Origin: Hydrogenophaga sp.
Lineage (GTDB): Bacteria; Pseudomonadota; Gammaproteobacteria; Burkholderiales; Burkholderiaceae_C
NCBI RefSeq assembly: GCF_030373245.1
Contig: NZ_JAUCZF010000009.1
Coordinates: 1-64,000 of the forward strand
Reading direction: 5' to 3'
Length of the DNA: 64,000 nt
Shown in pieces: positions 25,651 through 37,642 of the stretch. How positions within the stretch are numbered: the stretch's first letter is position 1; every line of letters starts with the position of its first letter. Below the pieces are notes generated by a model. It searched no databases, had not been told where the DNA came from, and saw only the letters and a program-made list of their open reading frames with translations. Both the position numbers and the translations under genes were made by a program.

Positions 25651-27636
25651 TCAAGGCGCTGCGCGCAGCGCGGCGGGGATCGCCGGCTCCTCTGGCGGCC
25701 AGGGCATCTCGCTGGCTTTGAGCGGTGTCCCGATGGGTGCTGCTGCCTCGCCCTTTTGCACCGCGGCCAGGTCTTGTGCGTTGGGGTACTGATCCATCAG
25801 CAGGAAGTCGAACACTCGGCGCGCGATGGGCGCGGCGTGGGCGGAGCCGAAGCCGGCGTTTTCCACCACCACCGCCAGCGCCACGCGCGGCTGGTCCAGC
25901 GGTGCGAAGGCCACGTAAAGCGAATGGTCGCGCTGGTGTTCCTCGAGCTTGCGGGCATCGTACTTGTCTTTCTGGCCGATGGTCACCGCCTGGGCGGTGC
26001 CGGTCTTGCCGCCGCTGAGGTAGCCCGCGCCCGAAAACACGCGCGCCGCCGTGCCCTCGGTGGTCACGCCGTGCATCGCCTGCAAAATGGTTTTCACATG
26101 CTCGGGCTTGTAGCCCAGATTCACCGGCGTCTGGTCGACTTGCAGCGTGCGTTCGCGTGTCAACACATTTTCCGTGGCCAGCGTGAGTTGTGGCGTGTAC
26201 TTGTAGCCACCATTGGCCAGGGTGGCCATGGCGTGGGCCACTTGCAGCATGGTGAAGGTGTTGTAGCCCTGGCCGATGCCCAGCGAAATGGTTTCACCGG
26301 CGTACCACTTCTTCTGCTCGGGGCGTTTGAAGGCGTTGCGCTTCCATTCCTGGTTGGGCAGCACGCCGCGCAACTCGCCGCGTAGGTCGATACCGGTGAT
26401 CTGTCCGAAGCCCAGCGGCGCCATGAAGTCGTGCATGGCTTCCACGCCCATCTCGTTGGCCAGCGAGTAGTAGTACACGTTGCTTGACTTGATGATGCTG
26501 CGCGCCATGTCGACTGGCCCCAGCCCGCCGTCGCCGTGGCTGCGGAAACGGTGGTTGCCGAACATCCAGAACCCCGGGTCGTTGATGACGGTGCTGGCGG
26601 TGCGGGTGCCGGTTTCCAGTGCGGCCAGCGCCATGAACGGCTTGTAGGTCGAGCCCGGCGGGTAGGTGCCACGCAGCGCGCGGTTGAGCAGTGGCTTATC
26701 CAGCGACTCGTTGAGCGCTTTCCAGTTTTCCACGTCGATGCCTTCGACGAACAGGTTGGGGTCGAAGGTGGGCTTGCTCACAAAAGCCAGCACCTCGCCG
26801 CTGCGTGGATCGATCGCCACCAGTGCGCCCCGGCGCTGGCCAAACATGTCCTCGACGAGCTTTTGCAGCTGGACATCGATGGCCAGCACCACCGTGTTGC
26901 CGGGCGAGGCCGGTGTGTTGGCCAGCGAGCGCACCGCACGACCACCGGCTGACGTCTCGACCTGCTCGAAGCCGGTCACACCGTGCAGCTCCCGCTCGTA
27001 CTGCTGCTCTGCGCCGAGCTTGCCGATGTGGTCGGTGCCGCGGTAGTTGGCCTGCTCTTCTTCGGGCCAGTCTTCGATGGCCTCTTTCTCGCGCTGGTTG
27101 ATGCGGCCAATGTAGCCCACCACGTGGCTGGCAACATCGCCGTTGGGGTAGTGGCGGATCAGGCGGGCACGCACGTCGACTCCGGGGAATCGGTAGCGCT
27201 GCGCAGCAAAACGCGCCACTTCGTCGTCACTGAGCCGGGTGCGGATGGGCAGCGAGTCGAAGCTGCGCGACTCTTCCAGCAGCTTGCGAAAACGGCGCTT
27301 GTCACGCGGGTGGATTTCCACCACCTGGGTCAGCTCGTCGATAGTGGTGTCGAGATCGTCCACCTGGGAGGGCGTGATTTCGAGTGTGTAAGCGGAGAAG
27401 TTGGTGGCCAGCACCCGGCCCTTGCGGTCCAGGATCTGACCTCGGTTGGGCACCACCGGCAGCACCGCCGTGCGATTGCTCTCTGCCTGAGCCAGCAGAT
27501 CGTCATGCCGCAGCACCTGCAGGTACACCATGCGCGCCGCCACCAGCCCAAACGCAATGAGCACCAGCAGCCCCGCCACCAGCACGCGGGTGCGGAAATG
27601 GCTCAGCTCGGCTTCGACGTTGCGAATTTCGGTCAT
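25651..27636 (-). CDS. mrdA: Penicillin-binding protein 2 (elongasome transpeptidase)
   Basis: A 661-residue class B PBP. Residues about 16-40 are the membrane anchor (RVLVAGLLVLIAFGLVAARMVYL); a pedestal domain follows; the transpeptidase domain carries the active-site serine motif STYK (GTYPPGSTYKPF), SSN in KSSNVYYYSL and KTGTA in SGGKTGTAQ. It cross-links peptidoglycan along the cylinder with MreBCD and RodA. It is the last gene of the mreB-mreC-mreD-mrdA unit. No rodA follows inside the window; the strand continues into a repeat and convergent gene. Confidence 0.95.
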   Translation of the reverse strand: MTEIRNVEAELSHFRTRVLVAGLLVLIAFGLVAARMVYLQVLRHDDLLAQAESNRTAVLPVVPNRGQILDRKGRVLATNFSAYTLEITPSQVDDLDTTIDELTQVVEIHPRDKRRFRKLLEESRSFDSLPIRTRLSDDEVARFAAQRYRFPGVDVRARLIRHYPNGDVASHVVGYIGRINQREKEAIEDWPEEEQANYRGTDHIGKLGAEQQYERELHGVTGFEQVETSAGGRAVRSLANTPASPGNTVVLAIDVQLQKLVEDMFGQRRGALVAIDPRSGEVLAFVSKPTFDPNLFVEGIDVENWKALNESLDKPLLNRALRGTYPPGSTYKPFMALAALETGTRTASTVINDPGFWMFGNHRFRSHGDGGLGPVDMARSIIKSSNVYYYSLANEMGVEAMHDFMAPLGFGQITGIDLRGELRGVLPNQEWKRNAFKRPEQKKWYAGETISLGIGQGYNTFTMLQVAHAMATLANGGYKYTPQLTLATENVLTRERTLQVDQTPVNLGYKPEHVKTILQAMHGVTTEGTAARVFSGAGYLSGGKTGTAQAVTIGQKDKYDARKLEEHQRDHSLYVAFAPLDQPRVALAVVVENAGFGSAHAAPIARRVFDFLLMDQYPNAQDLAAVQKGEAAAPIGTPLKASEMPWPPEEPAIPAALRAAP

Positions 27637-27648
27637 GATCTTGCCCCT

Positions 27649-27671
27649 CCCCCGCGCAGCCTGCGCGGGGG
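27649..27671. repeat. Perfect GC hairpin between mreD and mrdA
   Basis: CCCCCGCGCAG-C-CTGCGCGGGGG, an 11-bp stem with a one-base centre in the 42-bp gap inside the mre operon. It lacks a U tract and could attenuate or stabilise the transcript. Confidence 0.6.
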
Positions 27672-27678
27672 GGCATAT

Positions 27679-28209
27679 CTAGAGCGGTCTGTTGTCATCC
27701 GGATTGGGTGCACGGCGTTGCGGGGCGAGCAGCAGCACGCTGACCACCGGCCACAGCATGGCCTCGATCACCGGTGAGAGCAAGTAAGACCATCCCGGCA
27801 GCGTGCCGCCCGCAATCATGCGCACCGCGAGCTGCAGCAGGTGCATGGCCAGCAGCAGCGGGAAGATCTGCACCGCCTGGGTCGGTACCGGAAACCAGAG
27901 CAGTCGCCGGTGCATGGAGACCGCAAAAAAGCCCAACATGGTGTACGCCATCGCATGCTGGCCAAGCAGGGCGCCCTGGTGCAGGTCCATCATGAGACCA
28001 AAGAAGAACGCCACGCCCACGCCGACGCGCAGAGGCTGGTGCACGCCCCAGAACACCAGCACCACCGCCAGCAGATCGGGCACCCAGGCCGATCGACCCC
28101 ACAGGCCCATGTTCATGGTCATGTTGATCACCAGCGCCGCCATCAGGCTGAACCAGATGAAGGCCGGGTTGGCAGGCAGCAGCAGCTGCTGACCAGGGCG
28201 CATGATCAT
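27679..28209 (-). CDS. mreD: Rod shape-determining protein MreD
   Basis: A 176-residue inner-membrane protein with five predicted helices and the MreD pattern (NPAFIWFSLMAALVINM, WVPDLLAVVLVFWGVHQPLRVGVGVAFFFGLMMDLHQGALLGQHAM). The DLHQGALLGQ segment is typical. It belongs to the elongasome with MreB, MreC, PBP2 and RodA. Its start overlaps the mreC stop by four bases. Confidence 0.93.
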   Translation of the reverse strand: MIMRPGQQLLLPANPAFIWFSLMAALVINMTMNMGLWGRSAWVPDLLAVVLVFWGVHQPLRVGVGVAFFFGLMMDLHQGALLGQHAMAYTMLGFFAVSMHRRLLWFPVPTQAVQIFPLLLAMHLLQLAVRMIAGGTLPGWSYLLSPVIEAMLWPVVSVLLLAPQRRAPNPDDNRPL

Positions 28210-29150
28210 GGCGCGCTCCTGGGGCCAGCGGGCGCATCGGAGGCGGACCGCTGTCCGCGCGCTGGTGTTGTGGGCAGCGGTGAGGGCGGCAGTGTCGCCC
28301 CAACGGGCGCCAGCACGAGCACGTGCAGCGCACCCTGGACGCGAGCCAGCGGCGCGCAGCCAATGCGGTTGAATGACGACTCGGCGCGGCGCTCGACCTC
28401 GCGCACCTGGGCCACCGGCAGGCCCGGCGGGTACACGCCATCCACGCCACTGGTGGTCAGCAGATCGCCTGGGTTGATGTCGGCATTGGCCAGCGTGTAG
28501 CGCAGCTCCAGGCCGTCGCCGCTGGCCGATGGCTGTCCGTAGGCCACGCCGCGCACGCCCGTGCGTGCGTTGAGCACCGGAATCGCCTGGTCGCGGTCGA
28601 TCAGCAGCGTGACTTCGGATAACAGCGGGTAGACCCGCGTCACCTGGCCCAGCACACCGCTTTCATCGATCACGGGAGAGCCTGGCACGATGCCGTGGGT
28701 CTGGCCGCGGTCGATCACCACCTTGCGCGAATAGGGATCAGCCGAGTCGTAGAGCACTTGCGCGCCGGTGGCGGGCGTGGTGATGCGCTCTCGCATGGCC
28801 AGCAGCTCGCGCAGGCGCCGGTTTTCGAGGTCCAGCTGTTCCACTTGCAGGCTGCGCTCAGCCTGCACCGCGAGCCGCCGCAAGGCCTCGGCCTCGCCGG
28901 TCTGGGCAGCGTGCAGCGAGTGGAAGTAGTGGCCGACCTCGCCAGCAGCGTTCACCGGCTGCAGGACCAGCCACTGGACCGGATACAGCACCGTGGCAAT
29001 GGCTGCGCGGATCGGCGCGGTGAGCTTGAAGCGCACGTCGGCCACCATCAGGAGCAGCGCCAGGGCGCTGAACACCACCAGTTTCGACAGGGCCGACGGA
29101 CCCTGCTTGAAGAAGGGAGGCGGTGTCCGGTCGAGGGTGCCCAGTGGCAT
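28206..29150 (-). CDS. mreC: Rod shape-determining protein MreC
   Basis: A 314-residue bitopic protein. One membrane helix at residues about 24-45 (LVVFSALALLLMVADVRF) is followed by a coiled coil and the periplasmic beta domains (GAQVLYDSADPYSRKVVIDRG, GVLGQVTRVYPLLSEVTLLIDRD, LLTTSGVDGVYPPGLPVA), all typical of MreC. It activates PBP2 and links it to cytoplasmic MreB. The C-terminal 50 residues are Pro/Ala-rich and probably disordered. It lies 54 bp after mreB. Confidence 0.95.
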   Translation of the reverse strand: MPLGTLDRTPPPFFKQGPSALSKLVVFSALALLLMVADVRFKLTAPIRAAIATVLYPVQWLVLQPVNAAGEVGHYFHSLHAAQTGEAEALRRLAVQAERSLQVEQLDLENRRLRELLAMRERITTPATGAQVLYDSADPYSRKVVIDRGQTHGIVPGSPVIDESGVLGQVTRVYPLLSEVTLLIDRDQAIPVLNARTGVRGVAYGQPSASGDGLELRYTLANADINPGDLLTTSGVDGVYPPGLPVAQVREVERRAESSFNRIGCAPLARVQGALHVLVLAPVGATLPPSPLPTTPARGQRSASDAPAGPRSAP

Positions 29151-29204
29151 GTCGGGGTGGGCGCGTGCGCTGGTCGGGAGCGGGCTGGCAAACGCCCGCA
29201 GCGC

Positions 29205-32299
<3,095 letters not shown>

Positions 32300-32301
32300 C
32301 C

Positions 32302-33756
<1,455 letters not shown>

Positions 33757-33789
33757 AGGTGTGCAGCGCTCGTGCGCTGCGGGGCCAGC

Positions 33790-34470
33790 TCAGCGAGTGG
33801 TGATGGCCGAGCCGCCAGTGGTCAGGCCGCGCCAGAGCTGGCGCAGCTTGACCAGTTCTTCGTCAAAGCGGGCGTTGATGCGGGCCTTTTCCAGCGCCTG
33901 CTCGTCGAGAAATCGCTTCTGCACCAAGGCCTGGCTTTCGTTGTCTTCCAGCTTGCGCTTGAGCCAGCTCGGCGCCTTGTTGATGTCGCCCTGGTAAAAC
34001 TCCAGCTCGGTGTCGACTTCCTTGCGCTGTTTGGCCAGCGAGTCCACCCGCCGCTTCACCGCGTTGACCACCTCGTCGATCTGCACCAAGGCCTCGGCGC
34101 GCTCCTTGTCGTGCACGCTCTGATTGGGGTAACGGATCAGCAGCGCCCGGTCGCGGCGCTTTTCTTCAGCGATGCGCGCCTGCACCTCTTCTTCGGCGCG
34201 GCGCTGGGCGTCCAGCTTGGCGCGCTCGTCGGCCGTGTAGCTCGGTGGCAGTACCCGCTTGGTGACGCCGGTGCGGCCCAACTCGCGCTGTTCGCGGTCC
34301 AGGCACTCCATGATGGGGCGATCCGACGTGATGCGCCGGCCCTTGCTGTCGATGCAGGTGTAGATGCCTTGTCCGGCCTGAGCCCAGGCGCCGCCAGCGA
34401 GGGCACAAGCCATCAAGGCTCCGAGCGCCGCGCAAGGGGTGGATCGTGAAACCGGAAAAACTCTCAGCAC
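33790..34470 (-). CDS. Exported DUF4124 domain protein with coiled coil
   Basis: A 226-residue protein with a signal peptide (after a basic start, ALGALMACALAGGAWAQ) and a DUF4124 segment (GIYTCIDSKGRRITSDRPI), followed by a charged coiled coil (residues about 85-210) rich in E, R and K. DUF4124 is a small periplasmic domain of unknown function. The GTG at 34470 with GAGGA seven bases upstream is preferred; a GTG at 34491 would overlap the pyrE stop. It lies directly downstream of pyrE. Confidence 0.75.
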   Translation of the reverse strand: MLRVFPVSRSTPCAALGALMACALAGGAWAQAGQGIYTCIDSKGRRITSDRPIMECLDREQRELGRTGVTKRVLPPSYTADERAKLDAQRRAEEEVQARIAEEKRRDRALLIRYPNQSVHDKERAEALVQIDEVVNAVKRRVDSLAKQRKEVDTELEFYQGDINKAPSWLKRKLEDNESQALVQKRFLDEQALEKARINARFDEELVKLRQLWRGLTTGGSAITTR

Positions 34471-34480
34471 AGACAATTCC

Positions 34481-35197
34481 TCATGCCACACCGTAGCGCA
34501 GGCGGTAGGCCAGCACCCGGTCTCGCTCGCTTTGGAGCGCCTGGTTGGCGTGTAAGTTCAGATACTGCAGCAAATCGTCCAGCGTCGCAATGGCACAGAC
34601 CTGCAGACCCAGCTCGCGTTTCACGTACTGCACCGCACTGTGATCCACATCCCGCATCACGCCATCGGGGCCGGCCTCGGTGGCCTTTTCCTGGCGGTCC
34701 AGCGCAATTGCCACCGCGTGGGGCGTCGCACCGGCGGCCCGGATCAGCGCGATCGACTCGCGCACCGCGGTACCGGCCGACATCACATCGTCCACGATCA
34801 GCACGCGGCCCCGGAGCGGCGCACCGACCAGCGAGCCGCCCTCGCCGTGGTCCTTCGCCTCCTTGCGGTTGTAGGCAAACGGCACATTGCGGCCCAGCCG
34901 CGCGAGCTCGATCACCACCGCAGCGCCCAGCGGAATGCCCTTGTAGGCCGGGCCGAAGACCATGTCGAACTGGACCCCGTGGGCGATGAGGGCCTGTGCA
35001 TAAAATTGGGCAAGGCGCCCGAGCTTGGCGCCGTCGTCGAACAGGCCGGCGTTGAAGAAATACGGCGACAGCCGCCCGGCCTTGGTCTTGAATTCGCCAA
35101 AGCGCAACACGCCGGCGTCCACGCAGAACTGCACAAAGTCCTGCGCCAGCACGCCGCCTTCGGCACCGCCTTGGGCCGTGCCCGTCTCCAACACCAT
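34481..35197 (-). CDS. pyrE: Orotate phosphoribosyltransferase
   Basis: A 238-residue PRTase of pyrimidine synthesis, which couples orotate to PRPP to give OMP. The PRPP-binding motif VLIVDDVMSAGTAVRES is present, as are the flexible-loop region FAYNRKEAKDHGEGGSLVGA and the substrate hood FKTKAGRLSPYFFNAG. The ATG at 35197 gives the family N-terminus. That codon and the start of the divergent exonuclease gene share the four bases CATG (35195-35198), leaving no promoter space between them. Confidence 0.95.
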   Translation of the reverse strand: MVLETGTAQGGAEGGVLAQDFVQFCVDAGVLRFGEFKTKAGRLSPYFFNAGLFDDGAKLGRLAQFYAQALIAHGVQFDMVFGPAYKGIPLGAAVVIELARLGRNVPFAYNRKEAKDHGEGGSLVGAPLRGRVLIVDDVMSAGTAVRESIALIRAAGATPHAVAIALDRQEKATEAGPDGVMRDVDHSAVQYVKRELGLQVCAIATLDDLLQYLNLHANQALQSERDRVLAYRLRYGVA

Positions 35198-35999
35198 GGG
35201 AAATTCCTTGTTCAAACTGACCAGCCTCAACCTCAACGGCATCCGCTCCGCCACCAGCAAGGGGCTGGAGGGCTGGCTGGCCACACACCGGCCCGATTGT
35301 ATTTGCGTGCAGGAGGTCAAGGCCCAGGCTCCCGATGTGAGCGGCCGCTTCGAGGCGCTGGCCGGTCTTCAGGGGCACTTCCACTTTGCTGAGAAGAAAG
35401 GCTACTCGGGTGTGGGCGTCTACACCCGCCACGAGCCGAGCGAGGTGGTCGCCGGTTTTGACGGGGGCGAGTTCGATGCCGAAGGCCGTTGGGTTGAACT
35501 GCGTTTTGACACGCCCCAGCGAAAGCTCTCGCTCATCAGCGCCTACTTTCCCAGCGGTTCGTCGGGCGAAGAGCGCCAGCTCGCCAAGTACCGATTCCTG
35601 GACCTGATGGCCCCACACCTCAAGGCCTTGAGGCAGCAGCGCGAATTCATCCTGTGTGGCGACATCAATATCGCTCACCAGAACATCGACCTGAAAAACT
35701 GGCGCAGCAACCAGAAGAACAGCGGCTTCCTGCCCGAAGAGCGAGCCTGGATGACCACGCTGCTGACCGATGGCGGCCTGGTCGACGTGTACCGCCAGCT
35801 GCAGCCCGAGGCCACCGAGACTGCCTACACCTGGTGGAGCAACCGCGGCCAGGCCTACGCCAACAACGTGGGGTGGCGGCTGGATTACCACCTGGCCACG
35901 CCAACGCTGGCCGCACAGGCGAAGCGCGAAGCGGTCTACAAGGAAGAAAAGTTCAGCGACCATGCGCCGCTGACGATCGAATACAGCTTCAAACTCTGA
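35196..35999 (+). CDS. xth: Exodeoxyribonuclease III (AP endonuclease)
   Basis: A 267-residue EEP-fold nuclease. Catalytic residues are recognisable: N in SLNLNGIRSA, E in CVQEVKAQ, D-x-N in GDINIAH, and the final DH in KFSDHAPLTIEY. It removes abasic sites and 3' blocks during base-excision repair. The ATG at 35196 overlaps the pyrE start on the other strand; a TTG at 35209 would match the usual family start (xKLTSLNLNG) and leave slightly more room. One of these two is the real start. Confidence 0.93.
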   Translation: MGNSLFKLTSLNLNGIRSATSKGLEGWLATHRPDCICVQEVKAQAPDVSGRFEALAGLQGHFHFAEKKGYSGVGVYTRHEPSEVVAGFDGGEFDAEGRWVELRFDTPQRKLSLISAYFPSGSSGEERQLAKYRFLDLMAPHLKALRQQREFILCGDINIAHQNIDLKNWRSNQKNSGFLPEERAWMTTLLTDGGLVDVYRQLQPEATETAYTWWSNRGQAYANNVGWRLDYHLATPTLAAQAKREAVYKEEKFSDHAPLTIEYSFKL

Positions 36000-36095
36000 A
36001 CACTGGCCGGTCATGCCGGGGCTGGCATCGATTTGCTTCGGCAGGCATCGCACGGCCTGGCCCAGCAGACAGCCGCTACCGCGTCGCGCCTGGGG

Positions 36096-36896
36096 TCAAG
36101 CCGCGAGCCGCACCTCCAGCGCCCCGAAAGGTCCGAAATCCGCGCAGACCCGGTCACCTGGCTCGACCGAAAGCGGCACCATGCAGGTGCCGGTTGACAC
36201 ATACTGGCCCGCCTGCAGCGCGACGCCGCGCGACGACAGCTCGTTGACCAGCCAGGTCAGTGCCGTGTAGGGGTCGCCCAGCGCGGCCCGCCCGTCGCCG
36301 ACGCGCTTGAAGCGCGGTTCGCCAGCCGCATCGAAGACGGTGGCGTGTACCTGGGTCTGGCGCAGGTCGTGCTCGCGCCAGCCAACGGCCGCCGCCGCGC
36401 CGAATACGAATGGGCCGCAGCAGGCGTTGTCGGCCAGCAGCTGCGCTTCGCCCGCCGCGGTGAAGTCGGTGTAGCGCGAATCGGGCACCTCAAAGGCGGG
36501 GTGCAGTGATGCCAGCGCGGCCAGTACCTCGGGCTGGCTGCGCGGTGTGGCGCGCGGCGCGAGATCGGCCCCGAGCCGGAACGCGAATTCGGGCTCGACC
36601 ACCCGCATGCGATTGCCCGTCAAAGACACGGTATCTCCGGTTGCATGCACATAGCTCGCCAGGATGCGCCCCGGCAAAGGACCGCCGACGTTGATGTGCG
36701 CCTGCCCGGCGGCGCTGGTCGCAGCGATCTTCCAGCCGACCACCGCCTGCCCGCTGACTACTGGCCACGCGGCCTGGACCGCATGACCTTGCGCCGCATG
36801 CTCGGGTCGCAGGACTTCGGGCAGGCTGCCCACCGTGGTACCGGCGCAGCGGTGTTGCCACAGCAACTGTGCAGCGCGATGAGCAGGGGTGTCCAT
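36096..36896 (-). CDS. 2-keto-4-pentenoate hydratase-like (FAH superfamily) enzyme
   Basis: A 266-residue protein of the hydratase/decarboxylase branch (MhpD, XylJ/DmpE-like). The pattern is AAQLLWQHRCAG, then VVGWKIAATS, the metal-site acidic residues in VVEPEFAFRLGADL and a late SSRGVALQAGQYVSTGTCMVPLSV. Such enzymes add water to 2-hydroxypenta-2,4-dienoate in meta-cleavage of aromatics. No other meta-pathway gene is nearby, so the in vivo substrate is uncertain. The ATG at 36896 is taken as the start; one at 36926 would overlap the HD gene's stop. Confidence 0.85.
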   Translation of the reverse strand: MDTPAHRAAQLLWQHRCAGTTVGSLPEVLRPEHAAQGHAVQAAWPVVSGQAVVGWKIAATSAAGQAHINVGGPLPGRILASYVHATGDTVSLTGNRMRVVEPEFAFRLGADLAPRATPRSQPEVLAALASLHPAFEVPDSRYTDFTAAGEAQLLADNACCGPFVFGAAAAVGWREHDLRQTQVHATVFDAAGEPRFKRVGDGRAALGDPYTALTWLVNELSSRGVALQAGQYVSTGTCMVPLSVEPGDRVCADFGPFGALEVRLAA

Positions 36897-36926
36897 GGTG
36901 GCGTGCGCGGCGCGGTTGTCGACCAC

Positions 36927-37514
36927 TCAGGCCGTTTGCAGCACCGAAGCCGACTTGTAGATCGACTGCTTGGGACTTGCCATCACGCGGCGCAGCAGGG
37001 GCTCAAACTCGGCCAGCGGCAGTGTCTCGCCCTTCGGGTCAAACGCCGGGTTGTCGTACAGCGCGCAGAACTCGGCGGTGCGCTCGTAGGCCAGATGGGC
37101 CTTGAAGTTGTCGCGCAGGTCTCGGTTCAGGCCGATGTGCTGGAAGAAGTAATAGCCTTGAAAGATCGCGTGGTGCTTGACCATCCAGTGGTTTTCCTCG
37201 CTCACAAAAGGCTGGAGGATGGCGGCACCGATGTCGGCGTGGTTGTGGCTGCCCAGGGTGTCGCCGATGTCGTGCAGCAGTGCGCAAACCACGTACTCCT
37301 CGTCACGGCCGTCCTTGAGCGCGCGCGTGGCGGTCTGCAGGCAGTGGGTGTAGCGGTCCACCGGAAAGCCGCCGTAGTCGTTTTCCAGCAGGCGCAGGTG
37401 GGTGATGATGCGGTCGGGCAGCTGGGCTGCGAACCGCATGAACTCTCCGCCAATGGTTTGCCAGTCGGCGGCGGTGCTGTCTTCCATGCGGGTGAAGGTG
37501 GCGCGGTGTTCCAT
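36927..37514 (-). CDS. HD-domain phosphohydrolase
   Basis: A 195-residue protein with an HD domain: the HD pair in CALLHDIGDTLGSHNHADIGA (residues about 80-100), a preceding YTHCLQTATRA helix and downstream HHAIFQGYYFFQHIG. It is probably a metal-dependent phosphohydrolase, perhaps for a nucleotide or a cyclic phosphonate; the family is broad. The ATG at 37514 was chosen over 37538 for its fit to the family N-terminus. It lies upstream of the hydratase gene on the same strand with a 30-bp gap. Confidence 0.8.
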   Translation of the reverse strand: MEHRATFTRMEDSTAADWQTIGGEFMRFAAQLPDRIITHLRLLENDYGGFPVDRYTHCLQTATRALKDGRDEEYVVCALLHDIGDTLGSHNHADIGAAILQPFVSEENHWMVKHHAIFQGYYFFQHIGLNRDLRDNFKAHLAYERTAEFCALYDNPAFDPKGETLPLAEFEPLLRRVMASPKQSIYKSASVLQTA

Positions 37515-37642
37515 GGCTAGTCTCCGAGTTCTGGGCATATTTTCGGCGCCGCAGTCGGCGGCACTTGAAACATTCTGAACGCCCTGGACTCTCTCGGCTC
37601 GTGCATGGGTGACAGCGGCAAGGTGCGCCGCTGCCTCACCGA

